Notes under the pieces: generated by a model
Told to the model about the DNA's origin: nothing
Database searches by the model: none
What the model saw: the letters and a program-made list of their open reading frames with translations, nothing else
Shown: positions 37,217 to 45,801 of the stretch, one piece after another
Numbering within the stretch: position 1 is the first letter of the stretch
Layout: each line of letters begins with the position of its first letter
Program-made: the position numbers and the translations under genes
NCBI RefSeq assembly: GCF_016127015.1
Contig: NZ_CP065972.1
Coordinates: 496,001 to 560,000 of the forward strand
Source of the DNA: Corynebacterium tuberculostearicum
GTDB taxonomy: Bacteria; Actinomycetota; Actinomycetes; Mycobacteriales; Mycobacteriaceae
Direction: 5' to 3'
DNA length: 64,000 nucleotides

Positions 37217-37752
37217 TCAAAGGTGACCTCATCCAGGCTCAAAGCCGAATCGGATTGGCTGCGCGCGCAGTCCACGTAGCGGGCAGCATGCGGAATGAAG
37301 GCTTGCGATTCCTCTGGGCTGAGCTCGCGGCGCACCTTGGCTGGCACGCCGGCGGCAAGGCTCCGCGGCGCAATGGTGGTTCCTTCCAGTACCACAGCGC
37401 CTGCCGCGATGAGCGAGCCGGTTCCAATAGTGCAGCGCGAGAGCAGCGAAGAGGACATACCCACCAGGGAACCGGCCTCCACATGCGCGGCATGGACCAT
37501 CGCCATGTGTCCCACCGTGACATCATCTTCTAGTACGCACGGCGTGTCCTCTTCTACGTGGAAGACGCAATTGTCCTGAATATTGCACCTAGCACCAATG
37601 CGAATCGCGCCCACGTCGCCGCGCAGAACACTGCCATAAAACACGGAGGAATCCGGGCCGATTTCTACATCGCCAATGATGGTGGCAGTGGGTGCAATCC
37701 ACGCACTGCGGTGAATACGCGGCTTCTTTCCAGCATAAGGCACAAGCAGCAT
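37213..37752 (-). CDS. Gamma-carbonic anhydrase family protein
   Basis: The 179-residue left-handed beta-helix protein has hexapeptide repeats and the three zinc-ligand histidines of the family at His65 (CVFH), His82 and His87 (GHMAMVH). Proteins of this size (YrdA/PaaY type) bind zinc; carbonic anhydrase activity has been shown for only some. A Shine-Dalgarno AAAGGA precedes the ATG by 5 bases. It is the last gene of a minus-strand run with two small unknown genes. Confidence 0.87.
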   Translation of the reverse strand: MLLVPYAGKKPRIHRSAWIAPTATIIGDVEIGPDSSVFYGSVLRGDVGAIRIGARCNIQDNCVFHVEEDTPCVLEDDVTVGHMAMVHAAHVEAGSLVGMSSSLLSRCTIGTGSLIAAGAVVLEGTTIAPRSLAAGVPAKVRRELSPEESQAFIPHAARYVDCARSQSDSALSLDEVTFD

Positions 37753-37770
37753 GGCAGTCCTTTCAGGAAA

Positions 37771-38148
37771 CTATTCCACCACCACGGCTAGGGCGGGGGA
37801 AAGCTCGTAGTCGCCGGGGTAGGGGAGGTTGTCTACGAGGGCGTCGGCAAGCGCGGGCGTTAGCGGAATGACCCAGCCGTGCCGGGGATCTTTGATGGGC
37901 AAGGCTTCCTTTTTTAAGGCGGGAAAATGCACCGTCGTGGTGGGGGAAACCAGCGTAGCTGACTCGTGGGCGCGGGCTACCTCGCGCAGTACCTCGGCAC
38001 CGGGCTGGTCAGTCACGACGATGATAAGCGGCCCGGCGGTGTGGATTTCTAGCCGGTCAATGTGGGCGGTGAGCGCCGCGGAGTCTGGGCGGGCCAGGTG
38101 CGGGGACTGCGCGCCGGTCAGCCGGGCAAGTGCATCTTTTAATCCCAT
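37771..38148 (-). CDS. Hypothetical protein, 125 residues
   Basis: The soluble 125-residue protein has an alternating pattern around PLIIVVTDQPGAEVLREVA and ends GDYELSPALAVVVE. It matches no family I know. Its ATG has TAGACT 8 bases upstream (38157-38162), overlapping the end of the preceding gene by three bases, and no ribosome binding site. It sits between another small unknown protein and the carbonic anhydrase. Confidence 0.65.
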   Translation of the reverse strand: MGLKDALARLTGAQSPHLARPDSAALTAHIDRLEIHTAGPLIIVVTDQPGAEVLREVARAHESATLVSPTTTVHFPALKKEALPIKDPRHGWVIPLTPALADALVDNLPYPGDYELSPALAVVVE

Positions 38149-38159
38149 GGGAGCCCAGT

Positions 38160-38501
38160 CTAGTGAGCGCTCACGGTGATGGTGCGGCAGCGCTCCAAGT
38201 CGAAGTACGCACGCTGCCCGGTGGCGGCAACGCGCTCGCGGGCCACAGACTCATCGTGGGTTACGGCCGTGGCGAGGAAGACGAGTGGACCATCGGGCTG
38301 GCGCCATGTGCCGAGATACCGCGCGCCGTGTTCCTTGGCTAAGGCCAAGGCTTTGCTCACCGCGGCTGGGGTAGGCTCCGTCACCCGCAGGAGCACCTTC
38401 CCGGTGGGGTTATAGGCGAACCCGGTGCGGGGCTGCTGGCCGGTTTCGATATCGAAGGTGCCTTCTTCGTCCGCGAGCAATTGCCGGAAAATACGCTTCA
38501 T
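38160..38501 (-). CDS. Hypothetical protein, 113 residues
   Basis: The 113-residue protein (MKRIFRQLLADEEGTF at the start) has no membrane helix or known motif. The ATG at 38501 is chosen because TACGCT (38509-38514, minus strand) lies exactly 7 bases upstream; an in-frame ATG at 38579 would run into the opposing patatin gene. It shares a divergent promoter with that gene. The function is unknown. Confidence 0.65.
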   Translation of the reverse strand: MKRIFRQLLADEEGTFDIETGQQPRTGFAYNPTGKVLLRVTEPTPAAVSKALALAKEHGARYLGTWRQPDGPLVFLATAVTHDESVARERVAATGQRAYFDLERCRTITVSAH

Positions 38502-38529
38502 TGGGCCCAGCGTAGTATGGGGCACCATG
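38499..38529. promoter_or_regulatory. Divergent leaderless promoter pair (113-aa protein / patatin)
   Basis: The two ATG codons are 26 bases apart (38501 and 38527). TACGCT (minus) and TAGTAT (38513-38518, plus) overlap by their TA (38513-38514), giving AGCGTAGTAT. The geometry equals that of the pair at 14949-14979. Confidence 0.6.
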
Positions 38530-39396
38530 ATTGACGCCAGTAACACCGCACTCGTTATTGAAGGCGGCGGCATGCGCAATTCCTATACGGCCGCCTGTAT
38601 GGTCAAACTCATCGAAGAGGGCGTTGACTTTGGCTGGGTAGGCGGTGTCTCTGCTGGGGCATCGCACACCGTTAATTACTTGTCGCGCGATGCCCGCCGC
38701 GCCGAAGAGTCTTTTACGGACTTTGCTAAAAACCCTAGCTTCGGTGGCGTGGGTTCGCTGGTGCGTGGCACCGGGTATTTCAATGCCGAGTACATCTATG
38801 AGCGCGCAGCAGACAGGGATTTGCCCTTTGATTGGCAGTCCTACTGCGAGCATCCGGCCGATATGGTGCTTGCTGCAGCGCGCGCCGACACCGGCGAGTC
38901 TGTTTACTGGACTCGCCAGGACATCCACACCCCAGAAGATCTCTTCGCGCGCGTGCGCGCTTCCTCCACGCTGCCGCTGATTATGCCGATGCGTTTTATC
39001 GACGGCGCGCCGTACGTGGACGGTGCTTTGGGCTCTTCCGGTGGCATTACTATTGCGCAAGCAGAAGAGGACGGATACGAGAAGTTTCTGTTTATTGGTA
39101 CTAAGCCGCGCGGGTATGTGCGCCCGGAGGTCGCGCGCCCAGCCTTCGTCCGCCGCATCTTCCGCAGGTACCCCGCTATTGCCGACGCCCTTATAGCCCG
39201 CCCCGCCCTCTATAACGCAGCCAAAGATCGGCTTTTGGAGTTGGAGCGCCAAGGAAAGGCGTATTTATTTTTCCCGGAAGATATGCAGGTGGCCTCCACC
39301 GAACGCAACGTACACAAGCTGCGGGCGAACTATCAGGCAGGGAAAGCCCAGACCTACACGGAGTGGCCACGGTGGAAGGAATTCCTCCTCGATTAG
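38527..39396 (+). CDS. Patatin-like phospholipase/esterase
   Basis: The 289-residue protein belongs to the patatin-like family (YjjU/RssA type). ALVIEGGGMRNSY supplies the oxyanion hole, GGVSAGASH the GxSxG nucleophile elbow, and YVDGALGSSGG the DG/A catalytic aspartate. The fold and both catalytic residues look intact. Such proteins hydrolyse phospholipids or acyl esters; the substrate is unknown. A TAGTAT box lies 8 bases before the ATG. Confidence 0.87.
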   Translation: MIDASNTALVIEGGGMRNSYTAACMVKLIEEGVDFGWVGGVSAGASHTVNYLSRDARRAEESFTDFAKNPSFGGVGSLVRGTGYFNAEYIYERAADRDLPFDWQSYCEHPADMVLAAARADTGESVYWTRQDIHTPEDLFARVRASSTLPLIMPMRFIDGAPYVDGALGSSGGITIAQAEEDGYEKFLFIGTKPRGYVRPEVARPAFVRRIFRRYPAIADALIARPALYNAAKDRLLELERQGKAYLFFPEDMQVASTERNVHKLRANYQAGKAQTYTEWPRWKEFLLD

Positions 39397-39497
39397 TTCA
39401 CTATGAGCGTTAGCTGTGAGATGTGCCGCTGCTGGAGGTGGGTGGCCCCTGACGAAAAGGGTCTAAGCAGTAGTGATGCCGATTGCAGGCTTTGAGG

Positions 39498-39548
39498 AAA
39501 GTGCTTTTCACGTGGCACTTTGATGGAAAATGCCTAAACTATTCCAGC
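39498..39548 (+). promoter_or_regulatory. Promoter of the AAE transporter with 24-bp dyad
   Basis: TAAACT (39535-39540) lies 8 bases before the GTG. AAAGTGC (39498-39504) and GCACTTT (39515-39521) form a perfect 7-bp inverted repeat with a 10-base spacer, covering about -28 to -51 relative to the expected start point. This suits a repressor or activator site. Confidence 0.45.
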
Positions 39549-41114
39549 GTGTTAGCAATTTTTGATGGAAATATATGGCTGAGCATCTTTTTCATAGTGC
39601 TGCTCGGCACGCTATTTGGCATGATCCCCTTCGGTCCGCTGCGCTTTGGCGCGGCAGGCACGCTGTTTGTGGGCTTGGCCTTCGGCTCGTTTATTGACCT
39701 AGATAAAGACATCTTAAGCTCCCTGCAAGAGCTGGGCTTGGGACTCTTTATTTATATGCAAGGCCTGTCCGCCGGTGAGCGCTTCTTCAAGGGCTTTTCC
39801 AAGCAGATGAAGCACATGCTCACGGCGACCATTGCGATTGTGGTGGCCGCGGGCGCAGCCATCCTCTTTGGTGGCATGCTGGGGCTGGATACCTTGGCTT
39901 CCGTTGGTGTATTTGCCGGCGCCACGACCTCGACGCCGTCGCTGGCAGTTGCCCAGCAACAAACCGGTGAAGAGCTACCCGCCGTGGGCTACTCGCTGGG
40001 CTATCCCGTGGGTGTGGCGGTGGCCATTTTAGTCGTGGCATTCCTGCTCAAGCAGAATTGGCCCGCCAAGCACGATAAGGACAATTCTGCCTCCAAGATC
40101 TTCCGCTCCCGCACCATTCGCGTTACCAAAGACGTGAACTACGATGATTTGGAAGAACAGTTCAAGGATCACTTTGTTATCGCTACCATTCGCCGCGGTA
40201 ATAAGGTCCGGGTTGCCGGCGATCGCCCCGAATTGCACAAGGGCGATATCCTGCGCGTGATGGTCACCAAGGCCAAGGCCCGCGAACTCACCCAGATGTT
40301 GGGCAAGCGCCAGCCGCAAACTCCGTTCGTGGATAAGCGCCTGGTCATCGAAACCGTGGCTATTTCTAACCAAGATATTGCCGGCCGCACCGTTGAGGAG
40401 CTCAACCTGTTCTCCCGCTATGGCGGTCGTATCGTGCGCGTGCAGCGCGGCGATGAGGAATTCTTGGCCAATAATGAAACTCACCTGGCTTCCGGCGATA
40501 TCCTCGAGCTCATCGTGAAGTTTGACCGCTTGGGCGATATCCAGGATTACTTCGGCGACTCCATTAAGTCCTACTCCGAGCTGAACTGGGTGGCCTTGGG
40601 TGGTGGCCTCTTCTTGGGTTACCTGCTGGGCCAGGTCGTGGTACCGATGCCAGGTGGTGCTTCTTTCGAGCTGGGCTTCGCGCTCGGCCCGCTGATTACC
40701 GGTCTTATCCTCGGTGCGCTGCACCGCACCCGCCGCATTCCATGGCAGGTTCCGGCTTCCATTAATACCGCCTTCCAGCAGTGGGGCCTCGTCATCTTCT
40801 TGGCGTCTGTGGGCCTCTCATCCGGCGAGGCATTCTTGTCCACCGCCTTCTCCTGGATGGGTCTGAAGTGCATGATCCTCGCCGCCATTGTCACCGTGGT
40901 GGTTTCGGTCCTATTCGCTGTAGCGAATCGCTTCATGGGTCAGTCCGAAACGCGTACCTCTGGCGGACTTTCTGGCATCTTTGCTCAGCCGGCCGTGGTC
41001 AATTACGCCACGGGGCTGAGCTCCGACTCGCGCATCATGACCGGTTATGCGGCCACCATTGTGGTGGGGCAGGTGGTCAAGATTGCCGTTGTCCCTGTGA
41101 TGTTGATGGTTTAA
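39549..41114 (+). CDS. AAE-family transporter with RCK/TrkA-C domains
   Basis: The 521-residue protein belongs to the aspartate:alanine exchanger family (AspT/YidE/YbjL), with two sets of about five membrane helices and two TrkA-C domains between them (about residues 185-345). ATTSTPSLAVAQQQ and QPAVVNYATG are the two conserved helix motifs. C. glutamicum SucE is of this type and exports succinate, but the sequences differ, so the substrate is open. I chose the GTG at 39549, with TAAACT 8 bases upstream; an in-frame ATG at 39483 precedes that box. Confidence 0.82.
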   Translation: MLAIFDGNIWLSIFFIVLLGTLFGMIPFGPLRFGAAGTLFVGLAFGSFIDLDKDILSSLQELGLGLFIYMQGLSAGERFFKGFSKQMKHMLTATIAIVVAAGAAILFGGMLGLDTLASVGVFAGATTSTPSLAVAQQQTGEELPAVGYSLGYPVGVAVAILVVAFLLKQNWPAKHDKDNSASKIFRSRTIRVTKDVNYDDLEEQFKDHFVIATIRRGNKVRVAGDRPELHKGDILRVMVTKAKARELTQMLGKRQPQTPFVDKRLVIETVAISNQDIAGRTVEELNLFSRYGGRIVRVQRGDEEFLANNETHLASGDILELIVKFDRLGDIQDYFGDSIKSYSELNWVALGGGLFLGYLLGQVVVPMPGGASFELGFALGPLITGLILGALHRTRRIPWQVPASINTAFQQWGLVIFLASVGLSSGEAFLSTAFSWMGLKCMILAAIVTVVVSVLFAVANRFMGQSETRTSGGLSGIFAQPAVVNYATGLSSDSRIMTGYAATIVVGQVVKIAVVPVMLMV

Positions 41115-41124
41115 CACGCAACGG

Positions 41125-41160
41125 AAAAGGCCGCTTCCCAGAACGGGAAGCGGCCTTTTT
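41125..41160 (+). terminator. Intrinsic terminator after AAE transporter
   Basis: AAAAGGCCGCTTCCC (41125-41139) pairs with GGGAAGCGGCCTTTTT (41145-41160) around a 5-base loop. It lies between convergent genes and can serve both. Confidence 0.9.
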
Positions 41161-41186
41161 CTCTGCTATGTGGACCTGTGTGGTTT

Positions 41187-42821
41187 CTAATCCGCCACGA
41201 GGGTTTCCATAGTGAGCTCTGGGTGTTCCTTCTCAATGAAGGCGAGCTTCCACTTATCGCCAAAGAGCGCGATGAGCTCGCCATCTTGGCGGGTAAAGAT
41301 TTCCACGCCACGCTGACGGCCGAGCTCTGGGGCGGATTCGGCATCGGTGCGGCGAGCCACGGAATAGGGAATAGGCTCGGTGACGGTTTCCACGTTGTAT
41401 TCGAACTCCATGCGGGCCTGCATGACCTCGAACTGCATGGGGCCGACCGCCGCCATGACCGGGGAAGCATCGCCACGCGCCTCGTTCTTGAGAATCTGGA
41501 CCACGCCCTCGGCCGCCAGCTGCTCCAGTCCCTTACGGAAGGCCTTGTACTTGCCCAGCGACTTCGCGCGCAGAATGCGGAAGGCCTCCGGCGCGAACTG
41601 CGGCATGGGCTTGAATTGCACCTTCTTGCCGGAATAGATGGTGTCACCAGGGGCAAGCGAGCCGGCGTTGACCAAGCCTACGATATCGCCCGGATAGGCG
41701 GTGTCCACAGTATCGCGCGTGCGACCAAAGACAGTCAGGGCGTACTTGGTGGAAAAGCTGCGGCCGGACTGGGCGTGGTTGACCTGCATGCCGCGCTCGA
41801 ATTCACCGGATACCACGCGCATAAAGGCCAGATTATCGCGGTGCTTTTGGTCCATACCTGCCTGGACCTTAAAGACGACGCCAGAGAAGTCATCGCTGAC
41901 CTCGCGGACTTCATCAATGGCGCTGGTGGCAGCCTCAACTGCCTTCGGATCGGAGTCGCGCGAGCGCGGAGCCGGGGCAATGGCGCACAGGGTGTCCAAA
42001 ATCTGGTGCACACCAAAGTTCAGCATCGCAGAAGCGAAGATGAGTGGGGAGGTCACGCACTGTTCAAAAAGCTCCTGATCGTGCAGGGCACCATCGGCGG
42101 CAAGCAGCTCGGCTTCCTCGACTGCGGTCTCCCACACCTCTTCTTCCTTCTCCCCGGCGGCATCCGGAGCAAAGTGTTCCTCCGGGGCGATGGTAGAACC
42201 ACCGGCGGTGCGGATGAAGTGGATATACTCATCGGCCTCGCCATCATCGTTGATATGCGCCAGGCCGCGGAAGTCACCGGCAATGCCTACCGGCCAGTAC
42301 AGCGGGGTGGGCTGCAGTTGGATTTCGTTGACGATTTCGTCGACAAGCTCTAGGGGCTCGCGGCCCACGCGGTCCCACTTATTGATGACGGTAATGATAG
42401 GCAGGCCGCGGGCCTTGCACACGCGGAAGAGTTTGAGGGTCTGAGGCTCGAGGCCCTTGGCGGCGTCGATAAGCATGACTGCCGCATCCACCGCGGTGAG
42501 CACGCGGTAGGTATCCTCCGAGAAGTCCGCGTGGCCCGGGGTATCGACCAGATTGATCATGTAGGGCTCGCCCTCGTGGCCCTCCGGTGCATATTCGAAC
42601 TGCAGCGCCGAGGAAGCCACGGAAATGCCGCGGTCCTTTTCCATATCCATCCAGTCAGACACGGTGGACTTGCGGTTGCCCTTGCCGTGGACCGCGCCGG
42701 CTTCATTAATAACGTGTGCATGCAGCGCCAGCGCCTCCGTCAGCGTGGACTTACCAGCATCCGGGTGGGCGATAACGGCGAACGTGCGGCGGCGCGAGGC
42801 CTCAGAAACGACAGAACTCAT
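41187..42821 (-). CDS. prfC: Peptide chain release factor 3
   Basis: The 544-residue translational GTPase recycles RF1/RF2 after termination. The G1 loop AHPDAGKST is at residues 18-26, DTPGHADF is G3 and NKWDR is G4, with the RF3-specific SVSDWMDMEKDRGISV between G1 and G3. The length fits RF3, not EF-G. TAGACT lies exactly 7 bases before the ATG on the minus strand, with no ribosome binding site, so the mRNA is probably leaderless. Confidence 0.95.
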   Translation of the reverse strand: MSSVVSEASRRRTFAVIAHPDAGKSTLTEALALHAHVINEAGAVHGKGNRKSTVSDWMDMEKDRGISVASSALQFEYAPEGHEGEPYMINLVDTPGHADFSEDTYRVLTAVDAAVMLIDAAKGLEPQTLKLFRVCKARGLPIITVINKWDRVGREPLELVDEIVNEIQLQPTPLYWPVGIAGDFRGLAHINDDGEADEYIHFIRTAGGSTIAPEEHFAPDAAGEKEEEVWETAVEEAELLAADGALHDQELFEQCVTSPLIFASAMLNFGVHQILDTLCAIAPAPRSRDSDPKAVEAATSAIDEVREVSDDFSGVVFKVQAGMDQKHRDNLAFMRVVSGEFERGMQVNHAQSGRSFSTKYALTVFGRTRDTVDTAYPGDIVGLVNAGSLAPGDTIYSGKKVQFKPMPQFAPEAFRILRAKSLGKYKAFRKGLEQLAAEGVVQILKNEARGDASPVMAAVGPMQFEVMQARMEFEYNVETVTEPIPYSVARRTDAESAPELGRQRGVEIFTRQDGELIALFGDKWKLAFIEKEHPELTMETLVAD

Positions 42822-42845
42822 GCGGCATAGTCTAGTGGTTTCGCG

Positions 42846-43682
42846 CTACCACTCCACATTGAGGCGGCGCCCCAAATCATCAAAGACGCGGCGAGCTACC
42901 GACAGCTTCTTCGCAATGGGGCGCTGGAGGCCAGGTTTGCGCTTGTCGTTGTAGTATTCGCCCGATTCAAAGTGGATTCCCTCGGTGCCGGTCAAATAGT
43001 AGGCGAGGTTATCGCCGCCGTCGGCAGGCGTGCCAAAGGTCTTGCCAATCAGCCCGGAATACATCTTGGACATTAGGCCAGTAGAAGACTTGGAAAAGTC
43101 CGTGGCAAGCACGCCGGGGTGGAAGGAGACCGCATTAAGCCCGTGGGCATCGATATAACGGGTGAGCAGGATATCGCCCAACTTGGCGTTGCCGTAGGCG
43201 CGCTCGGGGCTGAAGTGCTCCAGCGTGGTGGGATCGCTGAGGTCGAATTTAGACATAAGGAAATTGGCTAGGGAAGCCGTTTGGACCACGTTCGCGTTAT
43301 CCGCGCGCAGTTTATCCCGTAGCAGTGAGGTCAATAGAAAAGGCGCGACCACGTTGACCTGCCAGGTGCGCTCAAATCCATCGGCGGTGGTGGACGGGCC
43401 ATCAAAAATGCCGCCGGCATTATTGCCCAGGGCGTGGATGTGCTCTAAGCCTTCCAAATCCTGTGCCAAGCGGCGTACCTGGCCCAGGGATTCGAAGTCC
43501 GCTAGGAAATACCGGCCTTCGACTTCCTCGGCCACCGCGCGGGTCTTTTCCGGATTGCGGCCGATGATAACCAGGTTGTCTTGCGGCCGGGTGTGGTGCA
43601 ACTGACGAGCTGCCGCGGCCCCCAATCCGCCGGATGCGCCGGTAATCACAATGGTCTTGGCAGTGCTATGTGGCGAAGTCAT
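42846..43682 (-). CDS. Short-chain dehydrogenase/reductase
   Basis: The 278-residue SDR protein has the cofactor loop TGASGGLG (residues 14-21), NNAGG and the catalytic Tyr-x3-Lys in RAYGNAKLGD. The layout resembles retinol-dehydrogenase/WWOX-like SDRs acting on lipophilic carbonyls; the substrate is unknown. TAGCAT (43690-43695, minus strand) lies 7 bases before the ATG. The much longer upstream frame is antisense to trkH and is not used. Confidence 0.85.
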   Translation of the reverse strand: MTSPHSTAKTIVITGASGGLGAAAARQLHHTRPQDNLVIIGRNPEKTRAVAEEVEGRYFLADFESLGQVRRLAQDLEGLEHIHALGNNAGGIFDGPSTTADGFERTWQVNVVAPFLLTSLLRDKLRADNANVVQTASLANFLMSKFDLSDPTTLEHFSPERAYGNAKLGDILLTRYIDAHGLNAVSFHPGVLATDFSKSSTGLMSKMYSGLIGKTFGTPADGGDNLAYYLTGTEGIHFESGEYYNDKRKPGLQRPIAKKLSVARRVFDDLGRRLNVEW

Positions 43683-43763
43683 AACACCAATGCTAACCGT
43701 CCACCGAGGGGTAGTGCCGGCCAGCAGTTTCCCTGCGCCGAAAGCAGGTCTATACTTCCGCTG

Positions 43764-45116
43764 GTGAAACGTTTGCTTTCCATACGGCAGTGGGGCCCGG
43801 CGCAGTTGACCGCGGCTGGCTTCCTTGTGCTGATTCTGGTGGGAACGGTTTTGCTCATGCTGCCGTTTGCCGAGGCCGGCACCGCCCGCGCTTCCTTCCT
43901 GTCTGCCTTGTTTACTGCTACGTCTGCGGTCTCGCTTACCGGCCTCATCGTGGTGGATACCGGTAGTTTTTGGAGCCCGGCCGGCCAGGTCATCATCTTG
44001 GCGCTGATCCAACTGGGCGGCCTGGGCATCATGTCGCTCGCTTCGCTATCTGGCCTGATTTTTACCGGCCGGATTAGCTTTAAGGCGCGCAAAACCGGCG
44101 CTTATGAGGGGCGCCCTATCGCCCCTGGTGGTATCCGCAAGACGCTGATTTTTACTTTCGCATTTACCGCGGTGGCTGAGACCATCATCGCCGTCATTGT
44201 GGCTGCGCGCTTGATGATTGGCTATGGGCATTCCTTTCCGCGCGCAGTATGGGAGGGCATCTTCCATGCGGTTTCTGCGTTTAACAATGCGGGGTTTAGC
44301 ACCAATAGCGATAACCTGGTGCCCTTTGTTTCTGATGCCTGGATTTTGCTGCCCTTGGCCGCCGCCTTGATTGGTGGCGGTTTAGGTTTTCCGGTGTGGG
44401 CGGAGTTGGCGCGGTTGGTACGCCGCGATCGCCATGTGGTCCACCGCATTTCCATTACCGCCCGCATGACCCTAACGGCCACAATGGTGCTCCTGCTCGC
44501 CGGTGGCGTCTTCTTCGCGTGCATGGAGTGGACCGGGGTTTTGTCCTCGATGTCGCTGGGGGATAAGTTGCTCAACTCTTTCTTTGCCGGCGCTTCTCCG
44601 CGCACGGCAGGGTTTAATGCCATCGATTATGGCCAGGCACATCCCATTACGCTGATGGGCACCGATATTTTGATGTTCATCGGTGGTGGCTCGGCCGGTA
44701 CCGCCGGCGGTATTAAAGTCACCACCGCTTGCGTGCTGTTGGCAGCCATGGCAGCAGAATTTACGGGCCGGGAAACCACCACCATTGGGCACCGTAGCCT
44801 TCCGCGGTCGGTGACCCGCCAGGCGCTGGCGCTGAGCTTTGCCGGGGTCATGGTGGTCACGCTGGGCGTGGCGGCGCTGCGCTTTTTCGATCCAGAATTC
44901 AGTGGTGACCAAGTTTCTTTCGAAGTGCTCTCCGCATTCGCTACGGTGGGCTTGTCCACCGGAATTACCGCAAGCTTGTCTGCGCCCTCGCAGATTGTGC
45001 TATGCCTCATCATGTACTTGGGTCGCATTGGCCCAACCACCTTGGTAGCAGCGCTGGCGGCGAAATCCGTTAGCCGGCGCTATAGCTTCCCCGAAGAAAG
45101 GCCGTTCCTTGGCTAA
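43764..45116 (+). CDS. Potassium uptake protein, TrkH/KtrB family
   Basis: The 450-residue protein is the membrane subunit of a Ktr/Trk potassium uptake system, with four M1-P-M2 repeats. The filter segments are ATSAVSLTGLIVVDTG, HAVSAFNNAGFST, AGASPRTAGFN and SAFATVGLSTG, each with the conserved glycine. The start is the GTG at 43764, with TATACT (43751-43756) exactly 7 bases upstream. The next gene, its cytosolic regulator, starts inside this gene (8-base overlap). C. glutamicum CglK is the related characterised channel. Confidence 0.9.
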   Translation: MKRLLSIRQWGPAQLTAAGFLVLILVGTVLLMLPFAEAGTARASFLSALFTATSAVSLTGLIVVDTGSFWSPAGQVIILALIQLGGLGIMSLASLSGLIFTGRISFKARKTGAYEGRPIAPGGIRKTLIFTFAFTAVAETIIAVIVAARLMIGYGHSFPRAVWEGIFHAVSAFNNAGFSTNSDNLVPFVSDAWILLPLAAALIGGGLGFPVWAELARLVRRDRHVVHRISITARMTLTATMVLLLAGGVFFACMEWTGVLSSMSLGDKLLNSFFAGASPRTAGFNAIDYGQAHPITLMGTDILMFIGGGSAGTAGGIKVTTACVLLAAMAAEFTGRETTTIGHRSLPRSVTRQALALSFAGVMVVTLGVAALRFFDPEFSGDQVSFEVLSAFATVGLSTGITASLSAPSQIVLCLIMYLGRIGPTTLVAALAAKSVSRRYSFPEERPFLG

Positions 45117-45801
45117 TATTCTCAAGGCGTTGGGACGCTCCCGCGCCGGCATCGATATTCCACCCGTCGTCGTTATTGGGTTAGGCCGATTTGGTTCTTC
45201 GCTTGCTCATGAGCTGATGGCCAATGGCGTTGAGGTCCTCGGCATCGATTCCAGCGAAAAGCGCGTGCGCGAAGAAGCTCCCTACCTCACGGAGAGCATT
45301 GCGACCGATACCACCGACCCAGAGGCCTTGCGCCAGCTGGGCGTGGAGGAGGTCGAGCGCGTCATCGTCGCCATCGGCTCCCATTTGGAAGATTCCATCC
45401 TCACCGCATCCAATCTGGTGGAGTTGGGGGTCAAAGACATCTGGGCCAAGGCTGATTCGGAGGCACACGCGCGTATTCTCAGCCAGATTGGTACCCACCA
45501 TGTCATCCGGCCAGAGCGTGATACTGGCCGCCGCGTGGCTTACCTGTTGGGCGGGCGTTTCCGTGATTTTGCGGAGATTGCCACTGATTATGGCGTGACC
45601 CAGATGGCCGTTCCTAGTTCATTGGTGGGCCGGCCGCTCGACCTTTCTGCCATCTGGCGCACGCACCGCGTGCAATTGGTCTCTGTGCGCCGCGCGGAAG
45701 GGGAGTGGGCCCCGCTTGCCGACGCCACCGAGCTCACCCCCACCGATTTCATCGTCGCCGCCGGCAGCCCCCAGGCCCTAGAAAAATTTTCCCAGTGCTA
45801 G
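45109..45801 (+). CDS. Potassium uptake regulatory subunit, TrkA/KtrA
   Basis: The 230-residue cytosolic protein has an RCK_N Rossmann domain with VVVIGLGRFGSSL (Gly24, Gly26, Gly29) binding NAD or ATP/ADP, and a C-terminal TrkA-C domain from about residue 155. It gates the membrane subunit encoded just upstream. The start is the TTG at 45109, which overlaps the upstream stop by 8 bases, so translation is coupled. It shares 4 bases with the convergent pth gene. Confidence 0.9.
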   Translation: MANILKALGRSRAGIDIPPVVVIGLGRFGSSLAHELMANGVEVLGIDSSEKRVREEAPYLTESIATDTTDPEALRQLGVEEVERVIVAIGSHLEDSILTASNLVELGVKDIWAKADSEAHARILSQIGTHHVIRPERDTGRRVAYLLGGRFRDFAEIATDYGVTQMAVPSSLVGRPLDLSAIWRTHRVQLVSVRRAEGEWAPLADATELTPTDFIVAAGSPQALEKFSQC

